28,758 nucleotides of DNA, taken from contig JADGRD010000003.1 in assembly GCA_017881285.1 (NCBI GenBank), positions 1-28,758 on the forward strand, given 5' to 3'. The position numbers and the translations under genes were made by a program. The stretch comes from Pseudomonadota bacterium. GTDB lineage: Bacteria > Myxococcota_A > Polyangia > Fen-1088. Of this stretch, positions 15,366 through 23,526 are shown piece after piece. Position 1 is the stretch's first letter; every line of letters begins with the position of its first letter. The notes beneath the pieces were generated by a model. It did not search any database and was not told the DNA's origin. It saw only the letters and a program-made list of their open reading frames with translations.

Positions 15366-16159
15366 TGGATGAATCCGCGCCCTCGTGGCCAGAGCTGCGT
15401 GCGCGCTTCGCGGGCTGCGGGTCGGCCTTTGCGTTCGTCATCCCGGTCTTCAACCATGCGCGCAACGTGGGCCAGGTGGTCGCGGCCGCCGCGGAGAGCG
15501 GCGCGCCGGTCATCGTCGTCGACGACGGCTCGACGGACGGCAGCGCGGAGGCGGTCGCGGCCGTACCAGGCGCGACGGTGGTTCGCCATGAGAGGAATCT
15601 GGGCAAGGGCGCGGCCATTCTCACCGGGCTGGCGGCGGCGGCGACGCCCCTGATCGCTGCGCGATTCGCCATCACCGTGGACGCCGATGGGCAGCACCGT
15701 CCGGACGAGGCGCGCCGTTTGCTCGCGGCTCTGTGGCCGGGCACGGCCGCGCGACCCCAGGTTGCTCTGGTGCTGGGCGCGCGCACGGGTATGGACCAGG
15801 CCATGGTGCCCTGGTCGAGCCGCATGGGCCGCGGGTTTTCCGGATTCTGGGTGTGGGCCGCGGGGGGGCCGCGCGTCGCGGACTCGCAGTCCGGCTTCCG
15901 CGTGTACCCGGTGGCCGAAACCCTGGCGCTGCCCACCCGTGCCCGGCGCTTCGAGTTCGAAGTCGAGGTGCTGGTGCACGCGCGGTGGGCCGGCATCCCG
16001 ATTCGGGAGGTGCCGGTGTCCGTGGCCTACGAACCACCAGGCGGCCGGGTGTCGCATTTCCGCCCATGGCGCGACTTCGGGCGCAACTCGGCCACGTTCA
16101 CGCGGCTCATCGTTTCCAGATTCGTGCCGCGCGCGAGGGGAACCCGGCATGGCACGTGA
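15365..16159 (+). CDS. Family 2 glycosyltransferase
   Basis: This 264-residue GT-A fold protein has IPVFN near the N-terminus, VVDDGSTDG (53-59) for nucleotide binding, and the DxD-type DADGQH (106-111) for metal and sugar-nucleotide binding. DSQSGFRVY is the conserved acceptor-side block. No membrane segment is visible. The ATG overlaps the ketosynthase stop by one base; a GTG one codon earlier is possible. GT2 genes are standard in aryl polyene loci and are thought to add a sugar to the head group or lipid anchor, here most likely on the cytoplasmic side before export. Confidence 0.9.
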   Translation: MDESAPSWPELRARFAGCGSAFAFVIPVFNHARNVGQVVAAAAESGAPVIVVDDGSTDGSAEAVAAVPGATVVRHERNLGKGAAILTGLAAAATPLIAARFAITVDADGQHRPDEARRLLAALWPGTAARPQVALVLGARTGMDQAMVPWSSRMGRGFSGFWVWAAGGPRVADSQSGFRVYPVAETLALPTRARRFEFEVEVLVHARWAGIPIREVPVSVAYEPPGGRVSHFRPWRDFGRNSATFTRLIVSRFVPRARGTRHGT

Positions 16160-19100
16160 ATCGACCATCCGCTGGCGGGTCTTGCTTATCGCTTGCGCCG
16201 CGACGGGGCTGCTCGCCTGGGTCGGCCAGCGGCGGCTGCGCATCGACACAGACGTCACCTCGGCGGTGCCCACGGGGAATCAAGCATTCGAGAGCGCCCG
16301 GCAGGTTCTGGCGCGGCACTCTTCGCTCGACAAGGTCGTCATCAACCTGTCCTTGCGCGACGGACGCGCCGATCCCAGCGCGCTTCTCGCCGCGGGGGAC
16401 GCGTTGGTGGCCGCGCTCGATCGGTCCGGGCTCTTTTCCTCCGTGGGTACCGCGGCTGCCGCCTCCGGCCTGGCCTCGCTCTACACCAACCTGCCCCAGC
16501 GACTGCCGCTGCTCTTCTCGGAGGAGGAATTGCAGCGGCAGGTATCGCCACGGCTGGAACCTGCCGCTATCGGCATGCGCTTGCAGAGCCTCGCCGCCGA
16601 CGCCTCGGACATGGCCGGTATCGGGGCCGCCGCGCGCGTGGCCGAGGATCCGCTCGGGCTCGGCGACCTGGTGCTCGCGCGCCTGGGCGATCTCGTGCCC
16701 ACGCAACAGGCGCGCATCGAGAAGGGCCACATTCTCGACGCCGACGGGAAGAACCTGCTCATCATGGCCACGCCGCGCGAGGGCATGCGCGACACGCGCT
16801 CCTGCCACGCCATCGACGATCTGCTACGCGCGGCGGTCGCTCGCTTCGCAACCAGGCAGCCGGGTGAGCCAGGGCACGGCGTTCTGCTCACGCCGGTCGG
16901 CGGGTACCGCGCCACCATCGACAACGAGACGCTGGTCACCAGCGACGCGAACCTCGCCATGCTGGCCTCGACCGTCGGCATTGCCCTCTTGCTCTTGCTG
17001 TGCTTTCCCCGGCCGTGGCTGGGTGTCTTCGCCTTGCTCCCGGCCGTCGCCGGCGGCTGTCTGGCGCTCTTCGCCTACACCTTGATCGAGAGCGACATCT
17101 CGGCGCTGGCCCTCGGATTTGGCGGCGCGCTGATCTCGATCACCGTGGACCAGGGCGCGGTGTACCTGCTCTTCGTGGATCGCAAGACCAAGACCGCCGG
17201 GCACCGGGCCGCGCACGAGGTCTTCTCGATCGGCTCGCTGTCTACCATCGTCAACATCGGTTCGTTTCTGGCGTTGCGGCTCACGGGCTTCCGCGTGCTC
17301 GGACAGATCGGCCTCTTCGCCGCTCTTGGCATCCTGTTCTCGTACCTCTTCGTGCACCTGGTCTTCCCGCACATCTTCCCCTCGGTGCCCGCGGCCACGC
17401 GCGCGCCGTGGGTGCCGGTGGACGAGTTCTTGCGGCGGATCACCGTGGGCCGAGGCTGGCGCGCGTTGGCCGTGGCAGCCGTGCTCTTCGTCGTGGCCCT
17501 GGCCTTCGCACGGCCCAAGTTCGTCGTGGATCTGGCGGCCATGAACACGGTGCGGGCCGAGACCGCACGCGACGAGGCGCGGGTAAAGGCGGTGTGGGGC
17601 GACATCTTTTCTCGCCTGTATGTTCTCGTCGACGCCAAGGACGAGGTGGACTTCCAGCGCAAGTCCGACGCCTGGCTGGCGATGCTGGAGCGGGAGAGGA
17701 GCGACCAGGTTCTGAGCCGGGGCTTCTCGCCGGCCATGCTTAGCCCGGGCGTGTCGCGCGCGGGGAACAACGCGCGAGCTTGGGCTCTCTTTTGGACCAG
17801 CGAGCGGATCGCGGCCGTGCGCGCGGCCCTGCGCCAGGGCGCCGAGGCGGCCGGTTTCGCGCCGGACGCCTTCGCGCCGTTCCTGGCGCGCTTGTCGGCG
17901 CCGGCGCCAACCCATACTCCGATGTCCGCTGGCGAGCGAGCCCTCTACGGTATCGAGCCGGGCCGCGACGGCAAGGGCGTGGTCTGGCTGGGCAGCATGT
18001 CGCCGGGACCGCGCTACGCGTCCGAGGCATTCGCGGCCGAGGCGCAGCAGGCCGGGCTCTTCGTCTTCGACGGCGGCAATTTCTCCCAGACCCTGGCCGG
18101 CTTCCTGGCCAAGTCGTTCCGGCTGATGTTCGTGGTGGTGGTCTGCTTCGTGACAATTTCCGTCTTTCTCTTCTTTCTCGACCTGCGCGTTGCCGCCATC
18201 GCGCTCGCGCCGCTGACCTTCTCCTTCGTGATGACCATCGGGACGCTGCACCTCCTGGGGCGGTCCATCGACATCGTGGGCCTCATCCTCTCCGTGCTCA
18301 TCTTCGGCATGGGCGTCGACTACTCGTTCTCCTTCGTGCGCGTCTACCAGCGCTGCCTCGACGAGCACCACCCCTCGCACGGCCCCGTGCGCACCAGCAT
18401 TTTCCTGGCCGCCAGCGCGACCATGGTCGGCATGATCACCATGGCCTTCGCTAAGCACAACGTGACCCGCAGCGCGGGCATCATGGCCAGCCTGGCCATC
18501 GGCTACTGCGCCGTCGGGGCGTATGTCATCCTGCCGCCGCTCCTGCGCCGCCTGTTCGCGCCGCGCCCGTTGCCACGGCCCGATCGCGAACATCCCGAGC
18601 GCTGGGTGAACGAACGCTTCCGCCGGCTCGGGGCCTATCCGCGCTACTTCGCTCGTGGCAAGATGCGACTGGACCCGATGTTCGCGCGGCTGTCGGACTT
18701 TCTCCCCGACGCAGGCACCGTGCTCGACATCGGCTGCGGCTTTGGCGTGGCGGCCGCCTGGGCCCTGGCGCGCTCGGCGGAGGTGCGCGTGGTCGCGGTC
18801 GAGCCCGACGAGGATCGCGCCGGCGTTGCCCGCTTCGTGCTGGGCGAGCGCGGCGAGGTGCAGGTGGGGGCGGCACCCGACCTATTGCCCGAGGTGAACG
18901 CGTCCGCCGGGCTCTGTCTCGATGTGATCCACCACCTTGACGACGATGGGCTGGCCAAGACCCTGGCCCACGTGCGCCACTGCCTGCGCCCCGGCGGAAA
19001 ATTCGTCCTGCGCGCGACGGTGCCGGGAGCCGGCCGGACGCCCTTCTACCGCTGGATCGAGACGCGGCGGCTGGCCCTGTCCGGGCTTCGGCCCCACTAC

Positions 19101-19241
19101 CGGCAACGCGAAGCCGTCGTCCGCGCGCTGGAAAACGCGGGACTCTCCCCCAACCTCGTGGAGCTGACGGCCCCGGGCCGCGAAGAGACGTGGTTCATTG
19201 CCCTGGCCACGCCGGCCGAGGGCGACGGGGAAGCATCGTGA
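16149..19241 (+). CDS. MMPL/RND-type exporter fused to a C-terminal SAM-dependent methyltransferase
   Basis: This 1030-residue protein is mostly an MMPL exporter: an N-terminal membrane helix (about 8-28), a periplasmic loop, a helix bundle at about 270-415 (ALALGFGGALISITVDQG), a second loop, and a second bundle at about 655-800 (IFGMGVDYSFSFVRVYQRC). Residues about 815-1030 form a class I methyltransferase with motif I VLDIGCGFG (858-866), the acidic VVAVEPDEDRAG end of strand 2, LCLDVIHHLDDDG and LRPGGKFVLRATV. In most aryl polyene loci the exporter and methyltransferase are separate, so the fusion would tether methylation to transport on the cytoplasmic face. The ATG at 16149 overlaps the glycosyltransferase gene by 11 bp. 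A much longer in-frame extension upstream is not coding, since it runs antiphase through the glycosyltransferase. Confidence 0.92.
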   Translation: MARESTIRWRVLLIACAATGLLAWVGQRRLRIDTDVTSAVPTGNQAFESARQVLARHSSLDKVVINLSLRDGRADPSALLAAGDALVAALDRSGLFSSVGTAAAASGLASLYTNLPQRLPLLFSEEELQRQVSPRLEPAAIGMRLQSLAADASDMAGIGAAARVAEDPLGLGDLVLARLGDLVPTQQARIEKGHILDADGKNLLIMATPREGMRDTRSCHAIDDLLRAAVARFATRQPGEPGHGVLLTPVGGYRATIDNETLVTSDANLAMLASTVGIALLLLLCFPRPWLGVFALLPAVAGGCLALFAYTLIESDISALALGFGGALISITVDQGAVYLLFVDRKTKTAGHRAAHEVFSIGSLSTIVNIGSFLALRLTGFRVLGQIGLFAALGILFSYLFVHLVFPHIFPSVPAATRAPWVPVDEFLRRITVGRGWRALAVAAVLFVVALAFARPKFVVDLAAMNTVRAETARDEARVKAVWGDIFSRLYVLVDAKDEVDFQRKSDAWLAMLERERSDQVLSRGFSPAMLSPGVSRAGNNARAWALFWTSERIAAVRAALRQGAEAAGFAPDAFAPFLARLSAPAPTHTPMSAGERALYGIEPGRDGKGVVWLGSMSPGPRYASEAFAAEAQQAGLFVFDGGNFSQTLAGFLAKSFRLMFVVVVCFVTISVFLFFLDLRVAAIALAPLTFSFVMTIGTLHLLGRSIDIVGLILSVLIFGMGVDYSFSFVRVYQRCLDEHHPSHGPVRTSIFLAASATMVGMITMAFAKHNVTRSAGIMASLAIGYCAVGAYVILPPLLRRLFAPRPLPRPDREHPERWVNERFRRLGAYPRYFARGKMRLDPMFARLSDFLPDAGTVLDIGCGFGVAAAWALARSAEVRVVAVEPDEDRAGVARFVLGERGEVQVGAAPDLLPEVNASAGLCLDVIHHLDDDGLAKTLAHVRHCLRPGGKFVLRATVPGAGRTPFYRWIETRRLALSGLRPHYRQREAVVRALENAGLSPNLVELTAPGREETWFIALATPAEGDGEAS

Positions 19242-20110
19242 TCGAATGGCTCTACAGATTCCTGGCTCGGCTTTCGCGCTTCGTGGGCCTGTGGCTCATG
19301 CGGGTCACGGCGGCCATCGTCGCCAGCGGATACTTCGTCCTCTTGCCGAGGCGGCGAGCCCACAGCGTCCGTTTCTACCGCGCGCTCTTCCCCGAGCGAT
19401 CGGCCATGCACGCGCTCGGCAGCGCCTGGCGGCAATACCAGGACTTCGCGCGGCTCTACTGCGAGCGTCTGGAAATCGAGCGCCGGCCCGACGTGCGCAT
19501 CGAAAGCGATAGCGAATGGAAGTTGGCCGAAACGAGAGCAGCCGGGCGCGGCGCCATCCTGGTCATGTCCCACTTTGGCCGATGGGAGATTGGTGCGCGC
19601 CTGCTCGCTCGGCGAAGGGAAGGGCTGACCCTGGTCATGGGCGGATTGGCGGATGGCGGCGCGCGGGCGGGCGTCGACGCGGATCTGCGCTCGGCCGGCC
19701 TCGACGTGGTGACCGTGCCGGAAGGGCAGGGGCAAGCCTTCGACATCTTGCAGGCGTTGCAGATCCTGCGCGCGGGCGGCATCGTTTCGCTCGCCGCCGA
19801 TCGCGCCCACGGCGATGCGCGCATGCTACGCTTGCCATTTCTCGGGCACGTGGTGTCCGTTGCGGCGGCGCCCTTCGCCCTGGCCCTGGTCAGCGGCGCG
19901 CCTTTGCTGGTGGTCTTCGCCGTGAAGATCGCTCCGCGCGCCTACCGATTCACCTGCGAGGGCCCGGTCACCTTGACCGCGGCCAATCGCGGCGACCGCC
20001 AGAAGGTCATGGAGCAAGCGGCTTCGGGCTACCTGCAACGGCTGTACGAGATGGCGCGCGCCTATCCCGAGCAGTGGCAGACCTTCGGCGAGTTCTTGCA
20101 GCGAGGCTGA
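19238..20110 (+). CDS. LpxL/HtrB-family lipid acyltransferase
   Basis: This 290-residue protein starts at a GTG that overlaps the exporter stop (GTGA). It has one N-terminal membrane-anchor region (about residues 12-36, LWLMRVTAAIVASGYFVLL). The catalytic H-x4-E motif is SHFGRWE (His112, Glu117), and the family block LAADRAHGDARMLRLPFLG follows. Relatives transfer acyl chains from ACP to lipid A precursors; in aryl polyene loci they are believed to attach the polyenoyl chain to its lipid or glycan anchor at the inner membrane. It ends two bases before the convergent radical SAM gene, with no terminator in between. Confidence 0.9.
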   Translation: MIEWLYRFLARLSRFVGLWLMRVTAAIVASGYFVLLPRRRAHSVRFYRALFPERSAMHALGSAWRQYQDFARLYCERLEIERRPDVRIESDSEWKLAETRAAGRGAILVMSHFGRWEIGARLLARRREGLTLVMGGLADGGARAGVDADLRSAGLDVVTVPEGQGQAFDILQALQILRAGGIVSLAADRAHGDARMLRLPFLGHVVSVAAAPFALALVSGAPLLVVFAVKIAPRAYRFTCEGPVTLTAANRGDRQKVMEQAASGYLQRLYEMARAYPEQWQTFGEFLQRG

Positions 20111-20112
20111 AA

Positions 20113-21390
20113 TCACCGGCGAGAGGGCACGGTCGCCGGCCGGCCGAAACGCTGGCTGGCCAGTTCCCCGCGCCGCGGGACGAAGGTGCCGTCCGCCATT
20201 TCCTTGCTCACCACTTTCTGCAGCAGCTTATACATCTTGTAGGTCTGCGGCTCGTCCCGATAGAAAACCTCCCAGGCGTAGTGGTACAGCTCCAATAGCC
20301 GTTCGGGCGTCATGTGGCGTGGCTGATACACCACGTGGTCAGCGGTGTAGAGGTCCCAGTCCGAGGTCAGGAGGCGGCCGTCTTTGACCAGGTCGTCGCG
20401 CGAGCGGGTGTGCGGGAAGGGGGTCAGTACCGTGAACTCGGCCAGGTCGAGCTTGATCTCGAGCAGGAAGTCCACCAGCCGCTTGATGTCGTCCTCGGTC
20501 TGCTCGTCGAGTCCGAGCAGGATGGTGCCCTCGACGGCGATGCCGTAGGCGTGATAGCGCTCGATGCGGCGGCGGATGAAGTCCGAGGTGTCGAAGACGG
20601 CCTGGTAGACGTACCAGGCGCCGGCCTGCGCCGCGAGGTCGAGCACCTGGTCGTCGTCCTCGATGGGGTGCGAGCACCACTTCTTCTTGAGCGGGATCAT
20701 CTCGCGGAAGAGATCGAGCTCCCACGGCTTGCTCTGCGCGAGCGAGTTGTCGACGATGAAGAGGCGGTTGTTGTCGATGCCGGCCAGCTCTTCCACCACC
20801 CGATCGATGGGCCGCGGCCGGAAGTGGCGGCCACCCAGGTAGTTGACCGCGCAGGGATAGCAGTTGAAGCGGCAGCCGCGCGAGGCGTGGAACAGATCCA
20901 CCATGCGCACGCCCTTGTAGTTGTAGAGCTCGGGCTGGAGGATCGAGCGACGCGCGGGACCGATCAGCTCCGTCGGCGCCGGGTCGTTCAAGTAGTCATA
21001 CGTTGGTTTGAGCTGGCCCGCCCGCCAATCGGCGATGACCTGTGCCATGCGGCCCTCGGCCTCGCCCAGGAAGACCGCGTCGGCGTGCGACTGCGTTTCC
21101 TCCGCGTGCAACATGGTGGCGATGCCGCCGCAGATGACCTTGACGCCGCGGCGCCGGTACTCGTCGGCGATGGCCCAGCCGCGCTTGACCTGACTGGTCA
21201 GCATCATCGAGATGCCGACGAAGTCCAAGGGATCGTCGAAGTCGATCGTCTGGACGTTCTCGTCCACGAAATTCACTTCGACCTCGGGCGGCAGCGCCGC
21301 CGCGAACACCACCGGTCCGTGCGGCGGCAGGTGAAACTCGGTCTGGCCCGTCAGCTTGGCCCACTTGGGATAGATGAGGCGAAACTTCAC
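20113..21390 (-). CDS. B12-binding-type radical SAM protein (second of this type)
   Basis: This 425-residue protein has an N-terminal cobalamin-binding-like fold: MKFRLIYPKW, VNFVDENVQ, DFVGISMMLTSQ, VKVICGGIATMLHAEE and ADAVFLGEAEG. The radical SAM core follows with RGCRFNCYPCAVNYLGGR (Cys173, Cys177, Cys180). No strict DxHxxG motif is present. The GTG start has an AGGAAG site six bases upstream. It is the distal gene of the leftward right-hand cluster but separated from it by a damaged gene and repeats, so it may have its own promoter. Members include methylases, cyclases and other lipid-tailoring enzymes; the reaction here is unknown. It differs in sequence from the cobalamin-type gene at 7622. 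Confidence 0.88.
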   Translation of the reverse strand: MKFRLIYPKWAKLTGQTEFHLPPHGPVVFAAALPPEVEVNFVDENVQTIDFDDPLDFVGISMMLTSQVKRGWAIADEYRRRGVKVICGGIATMLHAEETQSHADAVFLGEAEGRMAQVIADWRAGQLKPTYDYLNDPAPTELIGPARRSILQPELYNYKGVRMVDLFHASRGCRFNCYPCAVNYLGGRHFRPRPIDRVVEELAGIDNNRLFIVDNSLAQSKPWELDLFREMIPLKKKWCSHPIEDDDQVLDLAAQAGAWYVYQAVFDTSDFIRRRIERYHAYGIAVEGTILLGLDEQTEDDIKRLVDFLLEIKLDLAEFTVLTPFPHTRSRDDLVKDGRLLTSDWDLYTADHVVYQPRHMTPERLLELYHYAWEVFYRDEPQTYKMYKLLQKVVSKEMADGTFVPRRGELASQRFGRPATVPSRR

Positions 21391-21430
21391 AGGTTACTTC
21401 CTAGCATGTGGGAACTGGATGATCACGACC

Positions 21431-21461
21431 GAGGACACAGAGGGGGAAGAGAGCACGGAGG
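21431..21461 (+). repeat. 31-bp repeat, left copy of an inverted pair
   Basis: The sequence matches the reverse complement of 22202-22232 at 28 of 31 positions by direct comparison. Its core is CACAGAGGGGGAAGAG, flanked by a degenerate second GCACRGAGG unit. Short CACAGAGG-type intergenic repeats are widespread in environmental genomes; function unknown. Confidence 0.75.
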
Positions 21462-21478
21462 AAGCGAATAGGGCCATC

Positions 21479-22157
21479 TCAATTCCCGGATTGCCCTCGG
21501 GGGCGAGGGCTTGGCGGGCGCGTGAGGGCGTCACAGCGCGCTTGCCAGGCACCGGGGGCGTTCATGGCGCGGTCGTATTCTGCGATGGCTTGCTTGGTCT
21601 CCGGCAGGTCCGAGCTGGCAACCCACAAACAAAACGCCCTGGGGAATTCCATGCCGCCGAGAGGATCGTGGTGGTCGCCGACGGGAGCGGCCAGGAAGAG
21701 CTTGGTCAGAGGCTTGATCGCCGGCAGATGGCCAAGCTCGATGAGCGCCATGGCCGCCTGCAGGCGTGCCTCGTGCTCCTTCTCCGCCACCAGCATCCAC
21801 CAACCGGGCTCCCGATGCCAGGGGCTCCAACCGGGGGTGGGCTTCGGCTCGAGCAAGGATACGAGCGCCTGCAGGAGTGCAGGCGTATGCAGCTGTTTCA
21901 CGGTGGCGAAGGCCGCCTCCCGCGTGCGGCGTGAGCGATGGAGGAGCAGAGTGGACAGCAGCGGTTCCCATCGCGGGATCGCTTGCAGCGTGGCCGTAGA
22001 CTTCGCGTCCAGCCTCGTCTCGCAGGCGGAGCACAGCTTCTCGCATGCCCCCGTCCTGATCCACGCCTGGCACAGCCATTGGCTGCGGGCTCCGCTTGCA
22101 CCCCAGCGCGGCAACCGTCAACGCCACAATCGTCAGCTTCTCGATGGTAGGAGCCAT
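21479..22157 (-). pseudogene. Putative lipoprotein with HEAT-like helices, apparently frameshifted
   Basis: The ATG at 22155-22157, after an AGGGG ribosome-binding site, begins a convincing lipoprotein leader: MAPTIEKLTIVALTVAALGC, with acceptor Cys20. That frame soon becomes unlike coding sequence. The +1 frame then carries high third-position GC and helical repeat-like sequence (RLDAKSTATLQAIP, LLLHRSRRTREAAFATVKQL, KEHEARLQAAMALIELGHL) to the stop at 21479. Removing one base from the five-base C run at 22048-22052 would join both into a 225-residue protein, with CEKLCSAC just after the join. It may be a real pseudogene or an assembly error. I do not recognise the family. It is flanked by an inverted 31-bp repeat. 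Confidence 0.55.
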
Positions 22158-22201
22158 GCGCCCCTAAACCATACTCGTGTTCTCCTCCCGAGTGGAGCGC
22201 C

Positions 22202-22232
22202 CCTCTGTGCCCTCTTCCCCCTCTGTGCCCTC
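22202..22232 (-). repeat. 31-bp repeat, right copy of an inverted pair
   Basis: This is the inverted partner of 21431-21461 (three mismatches), located between the lipoprotein start and the end of the DUF3261-like gene. The pair encloses the damaged lipoprotein gene, about 740 bp apart. No transposase or target-site duplication is visible. Confidence 0.75.
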
Positions 22233-22247
22233 GACCGGCTCCCGAGA

Positions 22248-22898
22248 TCATTCGTGATCCACCAAGCTCATGTCGAGCGTGTAGCCGCCGGCGCCGGGCA
22301 CGATGAGACGCACCTCGGGAAAGAAGCCGCCGGCGGGCGTGCCCAAGAGCTCGACCTGCCGGGTGAGGTGCAGGTTGCGATAGGTGCGGATGCGCGCCGG
22401 CCCGCCGCTGGCCAGTTCCACGTCGGTGACATCGCCGCCCCCCGGCGACCAGCGGCAGACGGTTTCGCCCGTGGCGTAGCTACCGATGGCGGTGGGGGCG
22501 CCCGCGGGTGACAGGAAGACCTTGCCCACGTCGGACATGAGTGCCGCGGCGAAATCGGGGCGGTCGAAGGGCGGCACCGCGCGCCGGGCGACTAGACGGA
22601 CGCGGCCGTCGCCGCCGACTTTCTCAACGCCGTCGAAAAGGCTGATGCCCTCGGCAGAGAGCAGGATCGCGTGCAGTCCCTCGGCATCGGCCGCGGTGAC
22701 GCCGATGAGCGCGCCATTGTGCCCGAAGGGCAGGGTGGCGAAGATGGTGTGCGTGGCTCGCCAGGGCTGCGGCGGGAAGGCCTGGTGGCAACGGGCGAGG
22801 GTGGCCGCTCGGGTTTCATCCGGTAGCGGCGCCAGTGGCGGCAGGTGGGCGCAGGCCGCGCAGAACAACACCAGAAAGGCCGCGGCGCGCATGATCAT
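22248..22898 (-). CDS. DUF3261-like outer membrane lipoprotein
   Basis: This 216-residue protein has a short hydrophobic leader ending in a lipobox-like LFCAAC (acceptor Cys16). The body is rich in beta strands (FATLPFGHNGALIGVTA, ILLSAEGISLFDGVEKVGG) and ends with YTLDMSLVDHE. Size, leader and position just after the LolA-like gene match the DUF3261 proteins that recur in aryl polyene loci, where they are thought to help place the product in the outer membrane. The start overlaps the LolA-like stop (ATGA). The family name rests on context plus general resemblance rather than a diagnostic motif. Confidence 0.78.
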   Translation of the reverse strand: MIMRAAAFLVLFCAACAHLPPLAPLPDETRAATLARCHQAFPPQPWRATHTIFATLPFGHNGALIGVTAADAEGLHAILLSAEGISLFDGVEKVGGDGRVRLVARRAVPPFDRPDFAAALMSDVGKVFLSPAGAPTAIGSYATGETVCRWSPGGGDVTDVELASGGPARIRTYRNLHLTRQVELLGTPAGGFFPEVRLIVPGAGGYTLDMSLVDHE

Positions 22899-23524
22899 CG
22901 CGGCGGCTCGAAGCGCTCGTCCGGGATGGCCTGGCCGTAGCGCGGATTCTCAAAGGCGATGTGCGTGACGCCTTCGCCCTCCTCGAAGATGTCGATGGCA
23001 TCCACCGTGCCGGGGCGCTCGCCGAAAAGGATGGCGATTCGCGAGATGACCTTGCCGAGCGAGGGGTCCACGGGCAAGAGGTCGACGTGGGCGGGCTGGC
23101 CCTTGTCGGCCGGCCGCAGCTCGGGGCGGAAGGTCTTGCTCGCCGTGAAGTTGCCGTCGAGCCACAGGCCAATCTCGCCGAGCACGATCTTCATGGCTTC
23201 CAGCTTGGCGCTCGCATCCGGCACCCAGGCCCCGCCGTGCTTGATGAGGCGGCGGACGCTGCCCCCGCGCACCACCAGCAGGGTTTCGAGCGGGCTCTGG
23301 TATTCCCAGCGCAGATCGTTCGGCCGCCGGTAGGCCATCACCCCACGCGAAACCAGCGGCTTGCGCAGGATCTTGAGCGTGCGCGTCTGCACGAACGACG
23401 TCTCGATGGTCTTCACCGTGGCGGCGGCCTGGCGGACGCCGTTCCAGTCCTGATGCCAGGCCGGCGGCGCCGCGCTCTCCGCGCCAGCCGCAAGGAATCC
23501 GGCAATCGCCAGCAGCCAGTGCAC
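22895..23524 (-). CDS. LolA-like periplasmic lipoprotein/polyene carrier
   Basis: This 209-residue protein starts at a GTG just after the FabG stop. The signal peptide VHWLLAIAGFLAAGAESA is followed by the family pattern: TVKTIETSFVQTRTLKILRKPLVSRG, LRWEYQSPLETLLVVRGG, then DLLPVDPSLGKVISRIAILF and IDIFEEGEGVTHIAF. LolA folds as an open beta barrel that carries lipids through the periplasm. The aryl-polyene variety is thought to ferry the finished polyene lipid from the MMPL exporter to the outer membrane. Its stop overlaps the DUF3261-like start. A longer frame reading back into FabG was rejected. Confidence 0.86.
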   Translation of the reverse strand: MHWLLAIAGFLAAGAESAAPPAWHQDWNGVRQAAATVKTIETSFVQTRTLKILRKPLVSRGVMAYRRPNDLRWEYQSPLETLLVVRGGSVRRLIKHGGAWVPDASAKLEAMKIVLGEIGLWLDGNFTASKTFRPELRPADKGQPAHVDLLPVDPSLGKVISRIAILFGERPGTVDAIDIFEEGEGVTHIAFENPRYGQAIPDERFEPPR

Positions 23525-23526
23525 CG

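Noticed and set aside
15687..16148. In-frame upstream extension of the MMPL gene by 154 codons
   Set aside because: It runs through the glycosyltransferase gene in another frame and is Arg/Cys/Pro-rich. The ATG at 16149 begins a normal N-terminal membrane helix.
16824..18593. A 589-codon open frame on the minus strand opposite the MMPL exporter
   Set aside because: It is low-complexity, rich in Arg, His, Glu and Gly, and has no recognisable domain. The exporter on the other strand is clearly real. Long antiphase frames are expected at this GC content.
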